From Clostridia bacterium (GTDB taxonomy: Bacteria; Bacillota; Clostridia; Lachnospirales; Anaerotignaceae), in NCBI GenBank assembly GCA_009929735.1, contig RZZU01000011.1, forward strand, positions 1 through 64,000: 64,000 bases of DNA, read 5' to 3'. Made by a program: the position numbers and the translations under genes. A model generated the notes under the pieces. The model was not told where the DNA came from and did not search any database. It was given only the letters and a program-made list of their open reading frames with translations. Shown piece after piece: positions 16,349 to 25,695 of the stretch; the stretch's first letter is position 1; every line of letters begins with the position of its first letter.

Positions 16349-18067
16349 ATGACGGCAAATATTTTTAAAAACTTAATACTGAATTTATCCATGCTGGTGA
16401 TTATAGCGCAGCTTTTGACGAAAACAACGTTTGTGAAGCAATTTATGTTTTCCTATAAAACTGACATTAGGTCTAATTTTGCGCTGGCGGTCATTTTTGG
16501 GCTGATTAGTATTTTGTCAACCTACACAGGAATTAATGTAAACGGTGCCATTGTGAATACCCGTGTCATTGGGGTCATGTCAGGGGGCATTATCGGCGGG
16601 CCTATTGTGGGGATGGGGGCGGCAATCATCGGCGGACTGCACCGCTATTTTTTCGATGTTGGCGGCTTTACCTCTGTTGCTTGTGCGATTTCAACCTTTG
16701 TTGAGGGCATTATCGGTGTATTGGCGTCAAAATATTTAAAGAGAAATAATTGGAAGAAGTGGGACATTTTTTTGCTTGCCGCATTAGCAGAAATTTTCCA
16801 GATGGTCATTATTTTACTGGTTGCAAAGCCTTATTCTGACGCACTGGCGACGGTCAAAATCATTGCATTTCCTATGATTTTGTTTAACTCCTTGGGGATG
16901 GTTATTTTTATATCCGTATTCAATTCCATTTTTATTGAACAGGATAATGAATCTGCCAAAAGAATCAAGCTGGCATTTGATATTTCCGAGCAATGCCTGC
17001 CTTTTTTGCGCAAAGGAATTTATGATAAGGAAAATATGGATCAAGTAACAAAAATGATATTGAAAAACTCCAGAGATGGCGGCGTTGTGATTACAGACAG
17101 AGAGCGAATTCTCAGCTATCAATGTGATGAGGTGCCGCTGAAGGAAGCACTAGAAAACGGCGGTTTGCCACAAATTGTCCATGCGGTAATCAATGAGGAT
17201 GCCGTTATGATTGCCGAAGCTGCCACGGAGGAGGACGTTTTTTATGAACATCTAAAGAAATTTACGATAGTCGGCGCACCCTTGCACAGCAAAGGTCATG
17301 TGGTTGGCGTTATTTTAGTGTTCACTAAAAAATTCAAACTTTCCATCCAAACGGATAAGGATTTTGTAGATGGTTTGTCTAAATTGTTTTCCACCCAGTT
17401 GGAGCTGGCAGAGGGGCAGAAGCAGCGAGAACTTCTGCAAAAGGCGGAATTTAAGGCTCTGCAATCGCAAATCAATCCCCATTTTCTGTTTAATGCCTTA
17501 AACACCATCACTGCCTTTTGTCGAGAAAAACCTGAAAAGGCAAGAGAATTATTAATTGCATTAAGCACTTATTTTAGAAATACACTTAATGCAAATCAAT
17601 ATATGATTAATATTTATGATGAATTTTCTCATGTGGATTCCTATTTACAGCTGGAAAAAGCAAGGTTTGAGGATAGATTGACGCTAATCATTGATGTTCC
17701 TGTCGATTTAAGCTGTCAGGTTCCCAGCTTTATCTTGCAGCCGATTGTGGAAAATGCGGTAAAGCATGGGGCGATGAAGCGAAGCACGGGCAGGGTGGAG
17801 GTCAAGGTTTGGCAAACAGAACAGCTGGTCACAATTTCAGTAAAGGACTCGGGGTATGGAATCCCGCAGGAAATCATTGATGCACTGCATAAGGACACAT
17901 TGGATAGCGCAAAGGTGGGGCTTTCCAATGTGGATAAAAGGCTGCGAAGCATTTACGGGCAGAATTATGGCTTGGACATCAAAGCTTCATCAACAGGAAC
18001 GGAAGTACTCATAAGAATTCCATTGGATAAGGGGGAGGAACGGGATGAAAATAGCAATCGTGGATGA
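16349..18067 (+). CDS. LytS-type sensor histidine kinase
   Basis: The 572-residue protein has a 5TMR-LYT membrane sensor (residues about 5-200, with GGPIVGMGAAIIGGLHRYF-type motif), a GAF-like domain (about 220-350), then the His_kinase block with QINPHFLFN (phospho-accepting H378) and a HATPase domain with ENAVKHG and GYGIP boxes. The closest characterised relatives are LytS (wall/membrane potential) and BtsS/YpdA (extracellular pyruvate). Because a CstA-type transporter lies downstream, a nutrient-sensing BtsS-like role is favoured. It overlaps the regulator gene by 23 bases. Confidence 0.92.
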   Translation: MTANIFKNLILNLSMLVIIAQLLTKTTFVKQFMFSYKTDIRSNFALAVIFGLISILSTYTGINVNGAIVNTRVIGVMSGGIIGGPIVGMGAAIIGGLHRYFFDVGGFTSVACAISTFVEGIIGVLASKYLKRNNWKKWDIFLLAALAEIFQMVIILLVAKPYSDALATVKIIAFPMILFNSLGMVIFISVFNSIFIEQDNESAKRIKLAFDISEQCLPFLRKGIYDKENMDQVTKMILKNSRDGGVVITDRERILSYQCDEVPLKEALENGGLPQIVHAVINEDAVMIAEAATEEDVFYEHLKKFTIVGAPLHSKGHVVGVILVFTKKFKLSIQTDKDFVDGLSKLFSTQLELAEGQKQRELLQKAEFKALQSQINPHFLFNALNTITAFCREKPEKARELLIALSTYFRNTLNANQYMINIYDEFSHVDSYLQLEKARFEDRLTLIIDVPVDLSCQVPSFILQPIVENAVKHGAMKRSTGRVEVKVWQTEQLVTISVKDSGYGIPQEIIDALHKDTLDSAKVGLSNVDKRLRSIYGQNYGLDIKASSTGTEVLIRIPLDKGEERDENSNRG

Positions 18068-18785
18068 CGAAAGACCCTCCAGAAGCGAACTAAGGCATTT
18101 GATTTCCGATTGCTTTGAGGAGGCGGAAATTTTCGAGGCGAGCTCTGGTGAAGAGGCAATGGAATTGTTTTTAAAAGAGGAATTTGATTTAATTTTTATG
18201 GATATTAATTTGGGGGACATTGATGGGACAATCTTAGCCGCTATGGCAAAAAAAGCCCACCCAAAGGTTGAAATTGTCTTTGCAACGGCATACAACAGCT
18301 ATGCCGAAAAAGCATTTGATATTGACGCACTCAATTATATTCTAAAGCCGTTTGACCCCAAAAGAATAGAGCAGACACTTCAGCGTTTTATGAAAAAGCG
18401 CAACAAAGCAAATTTGGGCAAAGAAACGGCTAAGGAAGAGGACAAAACCGCAATTTCAAAAATTTCCATTAGTAGCGATAAAAAGATGATTTTGGTGGAT
18501 ATTTCTGACATTGTATATATCGAAACAGGAAAACGTGCCTGCATTGTGCACGCCAAAGGAAAGTCCTATACGGCGGTTTGCTCGATGAATTCCTTTGAGG
18601 AACGGTTAAAAGAGAGCGGGTTTTTCCGTATTCATAAAAGTTATTTGATTAATTTGAAATATGTGATAGAGATTTATCCATGGTTTAACAATACCACCTG
18701 CGTGAAAATGCAGGGATATGAAAAAGAAGTTTTGACCGTCGGCAGAAATCAGATTAAGGAGCTGAAGCAGCTTTTTAGTATGTAG
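18045..18785 (+). CDS. LytTR-family response regulator
   Basis: The partner of the kinase: receiver domain residues 1-120 with acidic pocket D7/D8 and phosphorylation site D53 (FMDINLGD), a linker, then a LytTR DNA-binding domain (about 145-246, with IETGKRACIVHAKG and HKSYLIN). LytTR proteins bind paired direct repeats about two helix turns apart; a pair with 21-bp spacing is present at 19102-19133, ahead of the CstA-type gene, which makes cstA the probable target. The ATG lies inside the kinase gene after GGGGGAGG. Confidence 0.92.
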   Translation: MKIAIVDDERPSRSELRHLISDCFEEAEIFEASSGEEAMELFLKEEFDLIFMDINLGDIDGTILAAMAKKAHPKVEIVFATAYNSYAEKAFDIDALNYILKPFDPKRIEQTLQRFMKKRNKANLGKETAKEEDKTAISKISISSDKKMILVDISDIVYIETGKRACIVHAKGKSYTAVCSMNSFEERLKESGFFRIHKSYLINLKYVIEIYPWFNNTTCVKMQGYEKEVLTVGRNQIKELKQLFSM

Positions 18786-19101
18786 CTTTGATTTTTAAAA
18801 ATAGAGATGCAGAAGGTGTGGAAAACCATTGGTTTTGGCACCTTTTTTTGTTAAAAACAGATTTTTATGCAGCCTGCTTCTTGAAAGGTAGTGAGGCATT
18901 TTGATTTTCATTGGAAAACATGAGATAGAAGCAATGGCATTTTCAGCTTCCTTTGATCTGCCTGCAAGGAGGTATAAAAACAGTATTGAAAACCGAAATT
19001 GACTATTCTTTATCAAGAGGAAAAGCTGTAAGAAACATAGAAAAATAAGGATTTTTTATACGAATTTATTTGATGTGATGAAAAAACAATGAGATGCGGA
19101 T

Positions 19102-19133
19102 ACATTTTGCACATGGATTTTAGCATTTTGTAC
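19102..19133 (+). promoter_or_regulatory. Candidate LytTR operator upstream of the CstA-type gene
   Basis: Two near-identical 11-mers in the same orientation, ACATTTTGCAC (19102-19112) and GCATTTTGTAC (19123-19133), repeat with a 21-bp period, the geometry recognised by LytTR regulators such as AgrA. They lie 317 bases after the regulator gene and 508 bases before the CstA-type start, with repeat copy B in between. Binding is inferred. Confidence 0.5.
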
Positions 19134-19234
19134 TTTGTTATTAACCAGTGACACTAAAAAGCAGTACAAAAATGAAGAAATCAGTTATTCTCTTCCTATA
19201 AACATAATTCACAGGAATATGTTTCAGAATGAAG

Positions 19235-19520
19235 ACAAACCTTGGGCGTTGCCCTCTCACTGCGCAAGACAGTGCAGACGGCGAAGTCGGCTTTTGCGTA
19301 GCAAAGGTGTTGACCCCCACTTACTTTTTGAAAAAAAGCAAGACACAAAACTTTTATAAACCGCATATTTATGCGGTTTTAGATGGGTCAAGGGTGCAAT
19401 GGCAAAGAAGTGCCATCTGTCCGAAGGACAGCTTTGCTGAGCAAAGTGCTGACCTAAAATCCCTTGTGGGAGTTTGAGGGCAAAGCCATCAAGTTTTTGA
19501 CTTTATCTACACGCTGAAAC
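19235..19520 (+). repeat. Modular intergenic repeat, copy B (longest)
   Basis: It carries nearly every block of the family in one place: CCTTGGGCGTTGCCC, CACTGCGCAAGACAGTGCAG, CGGCTTTTGCGTAGCAAAG, a TTTTTGAAAAAAAGCAAGAC block, the AACCGCATATTTATGCGGTTTT hairpin, GTGCCATCTGTCCGAAGGACAG, GCTGACC, CCCTTGTGGGAGTTTGAGGGC and ATCTACACG. It occupies the 5' region of the CstA-type gene, inside what would be its mRNA leader if the LytTR site drives it. Confidence 0.85.
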
Positions 19521-19640
19521 ATATTTTCTAAGGAATATGTGCTTTTGCCGCCTGGGAATGCAGACGGCAAAAGTCCTGTCCGGATGGACAGAAGAAATTA
19601 TCCGATATTATTATTTTAAAAATGGAAGGAAGGGAAAGTT

Positions 19641-21074
19641 ATGATTAGTTTCTTCGTATGTCTTGCAATTCTTATCATTGGGTATTTATTGTATGGTGCT
19701 TTTGTTGAAAGAACCTTTAAGCCCGATGACAGACCAACTCCGGCCACAACCATGGCGGATGGAACAGACTACGTAGTAATGAGCAACCCCAAAATTTTTT
19801 TGATTCAGTTGTTAAACATTGCGGGGTTGGGGCCTATTTATGGTGCGATTGCAGGTGCATTATGGGGGCCATCCGTATTTTTATGGATTACTTTCGGTAC
19901 TATTTTTGCAGGGGGCGTGCATGATTATCTTTCGGGGATGATTTCCATGCGTCACAAGGGCACCAGCATTTCTGAAATCGTTGGTATTTATCTTGGACCC
20001 TTTATGAAAACAGTAATGCGTATTTTCTCAGTTGTATTACTTATTTTAGTAGGTACCGTTTTTGCAACAGGTCCTTCAGCCTTGTTGGCAATGCTGACAC
20101 CAGAAGCATTTGATGCAAAATTCTGGCTGGTTGTTGTCATTGGATATTATTTCTTGGCTACCTTGGTTCCCATTGATAAATTGATCGGTAAAATATATCC
20201 CATATTTGGTATTTGTCTAATCGTTATGGCACTTGGCGTAGCGAGCGGAATCGTTTTACAAGGCTACACCATTCCCGAAATTACCTTTAGCAACCTTCAT
20301 CCGAAGGGTCAGGCGATTTGGCCATTTATGTTCATTACGGTTGCCTGTGGTGCAATTTCCGGTTTCCATGCGACCCAGTCACCTTTGATGGCTCGTTGCA
20401 TGAAGGACGAAAGAGATGGCAGAAAAATTTTCTACGGCGCAATGGTTTGCGAGGGTGTTATTGCTTTAATTTGGGCAGCAGCAGGTGTTGCATTTTATGA
20501 AAGCACAGGCGGTTTGGCGGAAGCAATTACAAGACTTGGGGGACAGGGCGGCGTTGTATATGAAATTTGCAACACCCTGCTTGGGCCCATCGGTGCAGTG
20601 ATTGCGATGGTTGGTGTTATTGCCTGCCCCATTTCCTCCGGCGATACAGCCTTCAGAAGTGCCCGTTTGGTTATCTCTGACTGGTTTAAAATTGATCAGA
20701 AAAAAATCAAAACCAGACTTGCAGTTACCGTGCCATTGTTAGCCGTTGGCGCACTGCTTTCTCAGATTGATATTACAGTTATGTGGAGATACTTCTCTTG
20801 GAGCAACCAGACATTGGCTATGATTGCTCTTTGGGCAGCGGCAGCTTATTTGCGCAAAAACAAAATTATGCCTTGGATTGCTGTCGTTCCTGCCACATTT
20901 ATGTCAGCGGTAAGCTGTACGTATATTTTGATGGCTCCCGAAGGCTTCAAATTAAGCGCAGGGATTTCTTATCCTGTAGGTATTGTTTTTGCAGTGCTGT
21001 GCTTAGGCTTGTTTATCGTTAAAATTATGAACAAGAATTCCTCATTGGAACAGGATACTGCAAAGAATATGTGA
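19641..21074 (+). CDS. cstA: CstA-family transporter
   Basis: The 477-residue membrane protein has about 13-14 helices and the family motifs: an N-terminal YLLYGAFVERTF, DGTDYV, GLGPIYGAIAGALWGP, GGVHDYLSGM.S.RH.G, and GFHATQSPLMARC. It is the short form, lacking the long C-terminal part of E. coli CstA/BtsT. Characterised relatives import pyruvate or peptides driven by H+. Being next to LytS/LytTR mirrors the BtsSR-BtsT logic, so pyruvate uptake is the best inference. Ribosome site GGAAGGAAGGG; a terminator follows at 21083-21111. Confidence 0.9.
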   Translation: MISFFVCLAILIIGYLLYGAFVERTFKPDDRPTPATTMADGTDYVVMSNPKIFLIQLLNIAGLGPIYGAIAGALWGPSVFLWITFGTIFAGGVHDYLSGMISMRHKGTSISEIVGIYLGPFMKTVMRIFSVVLLILVGTVFATGPSALLAMLTPEAFDAKFWLVVVIGYYFLATLVPIDKLIGKIYPIFGICLIVMALGVASGIVLQGYTIPEITFSNLHPKGQAIWPFMFITVACGAISGFHATQSPLMARCMKDERDGRKIFYGAMVCEGVIALIWAAAGVAFYESTGGLAEAITRLGGQGGVVYEICNTLLGPIGAVIAMVGVIACPISSGDTAFRSARLVISDWFKIDQKKIKTRLAVTVPLLAVGALLSQIDITVMWRYFSWSNQTLAMIALWAAAAYLRKNKIMPWIAVVPATFMSAVSCTYILMAPEGFKLSAGISYPVGIVFAVLCLGLFIVKIMNKNSSLEQDTAKNM

Positions 21075-21082
21075 TATTTTTG

Positions 21083-21111
21083 AAAGAGGTCTGCAAAGAC
21101 CTCTTTTTTTT
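21083..21111 (+). terminator. Terminator after the CstA-type gene
   Basis: AAAGAGGTCT / AGACCTCTTT stem, 4-base loop, eight T. Confidence 0.9.
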
Positions 21112-21234
21112 GATAAGAAGTTTTTTTGGTATAAAAATTAAGTTGAAATGCTCCCTTTACAGCGGACAGGTTTGTAAACTATAATAAGGATGATTAAGTT
21201 TGTCAGATTAAGTATGTGAAAGGAAGTATTGAAA

Positions 21235-22683
21235 ATGGAAATCAGAACAAGGTTTGCGCCAAGCCCAACCGGATATATGCACATCGGAAATTTGCGTACG
21301 GCGTTATATGAATATTTAATTGCAAAATCTCAGGGCGGAAAGTTTATTCTGCGTATTGAAGATACAGATCAGGAACGCTTGGTTGTGGGCGCAACGGATA
21401 TTATTTATAATACCCTGAAAGTGACGGGGCTGAACCATGATGAAGGGCCTGATGTGGGCGGCGCCTTCGGCCCTTATGTTCAGAGTGAAAGAATGGGAAT
21501 GTACATGGATTATGCCAAGGAATTGGTCGCAAAAGGCGAGGCGTACTATTGCTTTTGCACCAAGGAAAGGCTGGAGTCCTTGAAGGAAAGCAATGCGGAG
21601 GGTGCAGCTTTTGCAAAGTACGACCGCCATTGTTATCATTTAGAAAAAGAGGAAGTAGAGGCAAAGCTTGCGGCAAAAGAGCCCTTTGTAATCCGCCAGA
21701 AAATGCCCGATGAAGGCACAACCACCTTTCAGGACGTGGTTTACGGTGAAATTACAGTGGAAAATAAAGAGCTGGATGACCAGATTTTGATGAAAGCGGA
21801 TGGGTTCCCTACCTATAACTTTGCAAACGTGGTGGATGACCATTTGATGGAGATTACCCATGTTGTCAGAGGGAGCGAGTATTTATCCTCCACACCGAAA
21901 TATAGCCTGCTGTATCAGGCATTTGGCTGGGAGGCACCTGTATATGTGCATCTGCCTGCGGTTATGCGTGATGCGCAGCATAAGCTTTCGAAGCGTCACG
22001 GAGATAAATCCTTTGAAGACTTGGTGCGAGAGGGCTATTTGGTAGAGGCAATTGTGAATTATATTGCGCTCTTAGGCTGGAGCCCTTCTGATAACACCGA
22101 AATTTTCACTTTAAAGGAGCTTGAAGAAAAGTTTGATATTGCTGGGTTAAGCAAATCTCCGTCAATTTTTGATATTAAAAAATTAACATGGATGAACGGC
22201 GAATATATGAAGGCGATGGAATTTGAAAAATTTTATAGCTTGGCAGAACCAAAGTTAAACGAGGCATTGGGAGAAACACAGTTGGATTGCAAAAAAATTG
22301 CGGTTCTTTTGCAAAAACGTTTGGAAACGCTGAACGATATTCCCGCTTTGGTTGCCTTTTTCAAGGAGCTGCCCACATATGGCACCGAATTGTATACCCA
22401 TAAGAAGATGAAAACGGATGATGCCATTGCGCTGACAAGCCTTAAGGCGGTAATTCCTGTTTTGGAGGGGTTGACGGAGTGGAATGAAACTACAATCCAT
22501 GATAGCTTGATTGCCTTGGTTGGCGAGATGGGCATTAAGAATGGTCAGCTGTTATGGCCTGTAAGAACTGCTCTTTCCGGCGAACCCACTTCCCCAGGTG
22601 GTGCCATTGAATTGGCTGATATTTTAGGCAAGGAAGAAGCAATGCGCCGTTTGCAAAAGGGTATTGAGCTTTTGAGCAAATAA
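21235..22683 (+). CDS. gltX: Glutamyl-tRNA synthetase
   Basis: It charges tRNA-Glu (and in many Firmicutes also tRNA-Gln for later amidation). Class I signatures are present: [11 protein letters not shown] (HIGH-type, residues 8-18) and KLSKRHGD (KMSKS-type, about residue 245). The length of 482 residues is normal. The start at 21235 has AGGAAG eight bases upstream; a TTG two codons earlier lies too close to it. The 5' gap is too short for a T-box. Monocistronic. Confidence 0.95.
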   Translation: MEIRTRFAPSPTGYMHIGNLRTALYEYLIAKSQGGKFILRIEDTDQERLVVGATDIIYNTLKVTGLNHDEGPDVGGAFGPYVQSERMGMYMDYAKELVAKGEAYYCFCTKERLESLKESNAEGAAFAKYDRHCYHLEKEEVEAKLAAKEPFVIRQKMPDEGTTTFQDVVYGEITVENKELDDQILMKADGFPTYNFANVVDDHLMEITHVVRGSEYLSSTPKYSLLYQAFGWEAPVYVHLPAVMRDAQHKLSKRHGDKSFEDLVREGYLVEAIVNYIALLGWSPSDNTEIFTLKELEEKFDIAGLSKSPSIFDIKKLTWMNGEYMKAMEFEKFYSLAEPKLNEALGETQLDCKKIAVLLQKRLETLNDIPALVAFFKELPTYGTELYTHKKMKTDDAIALTSLKAVIPVLEGLTEWNETTIHDSLIALVGEMGIKNGQLLWPVRTALSGEPTSPGGAIELADILGKEEAMRRLQKGIELLSK

Positions 22684-22746
22684 TAAATTTGGCGGTGCAT
22701 AGGTAAAAGTGATAAGATAGATTGAAACATTTATTTCTACGAAATA

Positions 22747-22791
22747 TAAAAGCCTGTAATGCAAGGGAATCCTTACAATATGGGCTTTTTT
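22747..22791 (+). terminator. Terminator after gltX
   Basis: An AAAAGCC ... GGGCTTTTTT hairpin with an inner AAGG / CCTT stem, ending in T-run. Confidence 0.55.
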
Positions 22792-22989
22792 ATGTGCATT
22801 TATTTTGCTGCCACCCTCAAAGCATTTGCTCTGGGGTTTGCCTTAAGAATCTATATAGGGTTTCTTAAAAGAATTGACGGTTTTTGTCCATTGTTTCTTC
22901 AAAAAGATATGTTATTTTATATATATGAAATCGTTCACAAGCCTTTTGGCTTTTACATATATACTCTTTTAGATATCTCTCCCCTCAAG

Positions 22990-23048
22990 AAGAGCAGGAA
23001 ATGATTACAGCGGTATGGCAATGTAATCATTTCCTGCTCTTTGTTTTA
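22990..23048. terminator. 20-bp perfect inverted repeat between convergent genes
   Basis: The arms at 22990-23009 and 23022-23041 are perfectly complementary over 20 bp (AAGAGCAGGAAATGATTACA and its complement) with a 12-base loop, then TTTGTTTT on the plus side. It sits between gltX (+) and the RlmI-like gene (-) and probably serves as terminator. The rest of 22684-23074 holds no convincing gene. Confidence 0.65.
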
Positions 23049-23074
23049 CGGTTTTTTTCAAAAATAAAACCCAA

Positions 23075-24277
23075 TTAAGGAGTTTGACAAATCTGGAAAA
23101 TATAAAATTTCAAGTAATAAGATTCATCCGCCGCCCAAAGTATGGGGTGATCGGGGGATTGTGTGCGGTATTCCACTTGACGCAGGCGTTTATGCACATT
23201 TTTTGCCGCTTGCCCTATGGTTTGTGTGAATAACTCGGGGGTCATGAAGTGAGAGCAGGAGCAGGTTGCTAAAAATCCGCCGTCCTTAACCAGTTTCATG
23301 GCTCTTAAATTAATTTCACGGTAGCCCTTTATCGCATTTTTCACAGAGTTTCTGGATTTTGTAAAAGCAGGCGGATCAAGGATGATGACATCAAATTTTC
23401 GCCCTTCGGCTTCCAAGCGGGGGAGCAGATCAAAAACATCCTCGCATTCAAAACGAACCACATCGTCCAGTCCGTTCAGCTTTGCGTTTTCCGTCGCCTG
23501 TGAAACGGCAAGCTGAGAGGCATCAATACCCAAAACGCTTTTTGCGCCAGCAATGCCTGCATTTAAGGCAAAGGAGCCTGTATGGGTGAAGCAGTCCAGA
23601 ACATCTGCATCCTTGCAAAGCCTTTGAATGGCGGCACGGTTATATTTTTGGTCAAGAAAAAAGCCTGTTTTCTGTCCATCCTCAACATCTACGATATATT
23701 TCACGCCGTTTTCTATGATTTCCACTTTTGTGTCAAAGGGTTCGCTTAAAAAGCCTTTTTCACGCTCCATGCCCTCCTGCTCACGAACCTTTGCATCGCT
23801 TCTTTCATAAATCCCACGAATCAATACACCGTCTTTTTGCAATGTTTCAAGCAAAAGCTGTAGTATGACAGCCTTCATTTTGTCAATGCCCAAAGCCAGT
23901 GACTGCACCACCAATACATCGGAAAATTTGTCGACAATCAGACCAGGCAAAAAGTCCGCTTCGCCAAAGATTAGGCGGCAGGAGGAGGTGTCTACGGTTT
24001 TTTTGCGGTATGCCCAAGCAGCCTCCACACGATGACGCAAAAAATCCTCATCGATTACGGTATTTTTATCCCTTGTCATCATACGGATGGTGATTTTCGA
24101 GTGGCCGTTGTAAAAGCCAGTGCCTAAGGGGTAGCCGTCAAAATCCAAGACAGATACCAATTCGCCGTTGACCACGGTTTCTCCAACATTGGCAATTTCG
24201 TTATCGTAGATCCAAGGTCCGCCTGCTTTTAGCATACGGCCCTCACCCTGTTTCAGGGTGACAATCGGTAATTCCAT
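23075..24277 (-). CDS. Class I SAM-dependent rRNA methyltransferase (RlmI-like)
   Basis: The start at 24277 is supported by GGGAGG. The 400-residue protein has an N-terminal PUA-like RNA-binding domain (residues 1-75), a central linker, and a Rossmann methyltransferase domain with LDCFTHTGSFALNAG (motif I) and the catalytic LDPPAFTKSRNSV (motif IV) plus the TCSCSHF block. This matches the RlmI/YwbD-type 23S rRNA m5C methyltransferase family. The exact target base is not proven. It ends next to the 20-bp inverted repeat shared with gltX. Confidence 0.9.
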   Translation of the reverse strand: MELPIVTLKQGEGRMLKAGGPWIYDNEIANVGETVVNGELVSVLDFDGYPLGTGFYNGHSKITIRMMTRDKNTVIDEDFLRHRVEAAWAYRKKTVDTSSCRLIFGEADFLPGLIVDKFSDVLVVQSLALGIDKMKAVILQLLLETLQKDGVLIRGIYERSDAKVREQEGMEREKGFLSEPFDTKVEIIENGVKYIVDVEDGQKTGFFLDQKYNRAAIQRLCKDADVLDCFTHTGSFALNAGIAGAKSVLGIDASQLAVSQATENAKLNGLDDVVRFECEDVFDLLPRLEAEGRKFDVIILDPPAFTKSRNSVKNAIKGYREINLRAMKLVKDGGFLATCSCSHFMTPELFTQTIGQAAKNVHKRLRQVEYRTQSPDHPILWAADESYYLKFYIFQICQTP

Positions 24278-24312
24278 TAAAAATCCTCCCTTGTCGTTGG
24301 TGAAAAAAAGTG

Positions 24313-24509
24313 CCGGCTTTGCCCTCAAACATCCACAAGGATTTGGTCAGCACTTTTGTCCGCAAAGCTGTCCTTCGGACAGATGGCACTTTTTTGCCAC
24401 TGCATCCTTGACCTACCAAAACCCGCATATATGCGGGTTTAATAAAGGTTTTTGGTCTTGCTTTTTTCAAAAAGCAAGTGGGTTTGGGCAACGCCCAAGG
24501 TTTGTCTTC
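24313..24509 (-). repeat. Modular intergenic repeat, copy C
   Basis: Read on the minus strand it has the family order: AAACCTTGGGCGTTGCCC, CTTGCTTTTTGAAAAAAGCAAG, AACCCGCATATATGCGGGTT, GTGCCATCTGTCCGAAGGACAGC, GTGCTGACCAAATCC, TTGAGGGCAAAGCC. It lies between deoD and the methyltransferase gene, both on the minus strand. Confidence 0.85.
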
Positions 24510-24553
24510 AGGCTGGGGTATCGAAAAATCCGATACCCCAACAATGGTGATGA

Positions 24554-25273
24554 TTATTTTTTATCCATTTTCACAGCGGTTTCCAGTGCAATTTCCATCA
24601 TCTGTGTGAAGGTTGTCTGGCGTTCCTCAGCAGTGGTTTCCTCGCCGGTAAGTGGCTTATCGGAAATGGTTACCAAGGCTAATGCACGTTTCCCTAATCT
24701 GGCTGCGTTCAGGTATAAAGCGGCGGCCTCCATTTCCACACAAAGGATTCCCATTTTTGTCCAATTCTTCATGGTGTCGTAACGGTCATCATAAAAGGTA
24801 TCGGAGGATAAAATGTTTCCTACCTTTAAATCCTGTCCCAATTCCTTGGCGGAGTCCACAGCGGTAGACAGCAACTCATAATCAGCCAAATTACAAAGGG
24901 TTCCGGGTATTTCATACTGTGCGGCAAAGCTGGAGGTCGTGCTTGCGCCCATGCCGGCAACAATATCACGCAGTTGAAGCTTATCGGTGAAAGCGCCTGC
25001 GGAGCCGATGCGGATGATATTTTCCACATCGTAGAAGGAAAACAGCTCATAGCTGTAAATTCCCATGGAGGGCATCCCCATGCCACTTGCCATAACGGAT
25101 ATTCTTGTGCCTTTATATGTGCCTGTGTAGCCTTGAATGCCTCTGATGTTATTGACTAAAACGGCGTCCTGCAAAAATGATTCGGCGATAAATTTTGCAC
25201 GTAAGGGATCACCGGGCATCAAAACGGTTTTTGCAAAATCCCCTTTTTCTGCGGAAATATGTGGTGTTGCCAT
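24554..25273 (-). CDS. deoD: Purine-nucleoside phosphorylase DeoD
   Basis: It splits purine (deoxy)nucleosides with phosphate for salvage. The 239-residue protein shows the hexameric PNP signatures: MATPHISAEKGDFAKTVLMPGDP at the N-terminus, the phosphate-binding MPGDPLRAK and GSAG boxes, the purine-binding VEMEAAALY motif and the ISDK Asp late in the chain. AAAGGAGG precedes the ATG. It is a single-gene unit followed by repeat copy C. Confidence 0.95.
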   Translation of the reverse strand: MATPHISAEKGDFAKTVLMPGDPLRAKFIAESFLQDAVLVNNIRGIQGYTGTYKGTRISVMASGMGMPSMGIYSYELFSFYDVENIIRIGSAGAFTDKLQLRDIVAGMGASTTSSFAAQYEIPGTLCNLADYELLSTAVDSAKELGQDLKVGNILSSDTFYDDRYDTMKNWTKMGILCVEMEAAALYLNAARLGKRALALVTISDKPLTGEETTAEERQTTFTQMMEIALETAVKMDKK

Positions 25274-25435
25274 AAGAAACTACCTCCTTTGTTCTCTGTA
25301 AAATACAGTTTTGCATTTTTTCTTATTTCTATACCATACTATACCATTTTTTTATATTTTAGGGAATAGTCCATGAGAAAAAGACATTTTATGCACGAAA
25401 AAACTTGGGAAATGGGTGTTTTTCTTGGAAAATGC

Positions 25436-25464
25436 TTGACTTTAGAGGGGGGGTGTGGTATTTA
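25436..25464 (+). promoter_or_regulatory. Promoter of the lysine-riboswitch transcript
   Basis: TTGACT (25436-25441), 17-base spacer, TATTTA (25459-25464), about 35 bases before the aptamer. Confidence 0.6.
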
Positions 25465-25498
25465 TGAATAAAAGTCGGTTTTGCCGACGAAAATTTAT

Positions 25499-25661
25499 AT
25501 AAGATAGAGGTGCAATGCTCATGAGTAGCCCTTCGCAATACGTCAAGGCGGCGGAAGGGGAAAGGGAACATTGCCGAAGTCAGGCTTTTTTTGCCTTAAG
25601 GGGGCTTGGCTGGTGCATTGCAAAATATGTAATGTACTGTCACTTATGTGGAGCGCTATCG
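25499..25661 (+). ncRNA. Lysine riboswitch (L box) aptamer
   Basis: The conserved L-box core is present in order: AGATAGAGGTGC at the 5' end, ATGAGTA, GGGGAAAGGGAA, CATTGCCGAAG, GGCTTGGCTGG, ACTGTCAC and GTGGAGCGCTATC at the 3' end, with GATAG (25503-25507) pairing with CTATC (25656-25660) as P1. In this class lysine binding favours a downstream terminator; one is present at 25696-25725. It directs expression of the NhaC-family permease gene, pointing to lysine uptake. Confidence 0.93.
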
Positions 25662-25695
25662 GAAACTCGGAATATTCCAATTTAGGATTTTTCTG

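Noticed and set aside
21112-21234. T-box leader before gltX
   Set aside because: The gap is only about 120 bases after a terminator and has no T-box sequence or terminator/antiterminator pair.
22759-23004. 81-codon plus-strand frame after gltX
   Set aside because: It starts inside the gltX terminator hairpin, ends in the 20-bp inverted repeat, has no ribosome site and no family resemblance.
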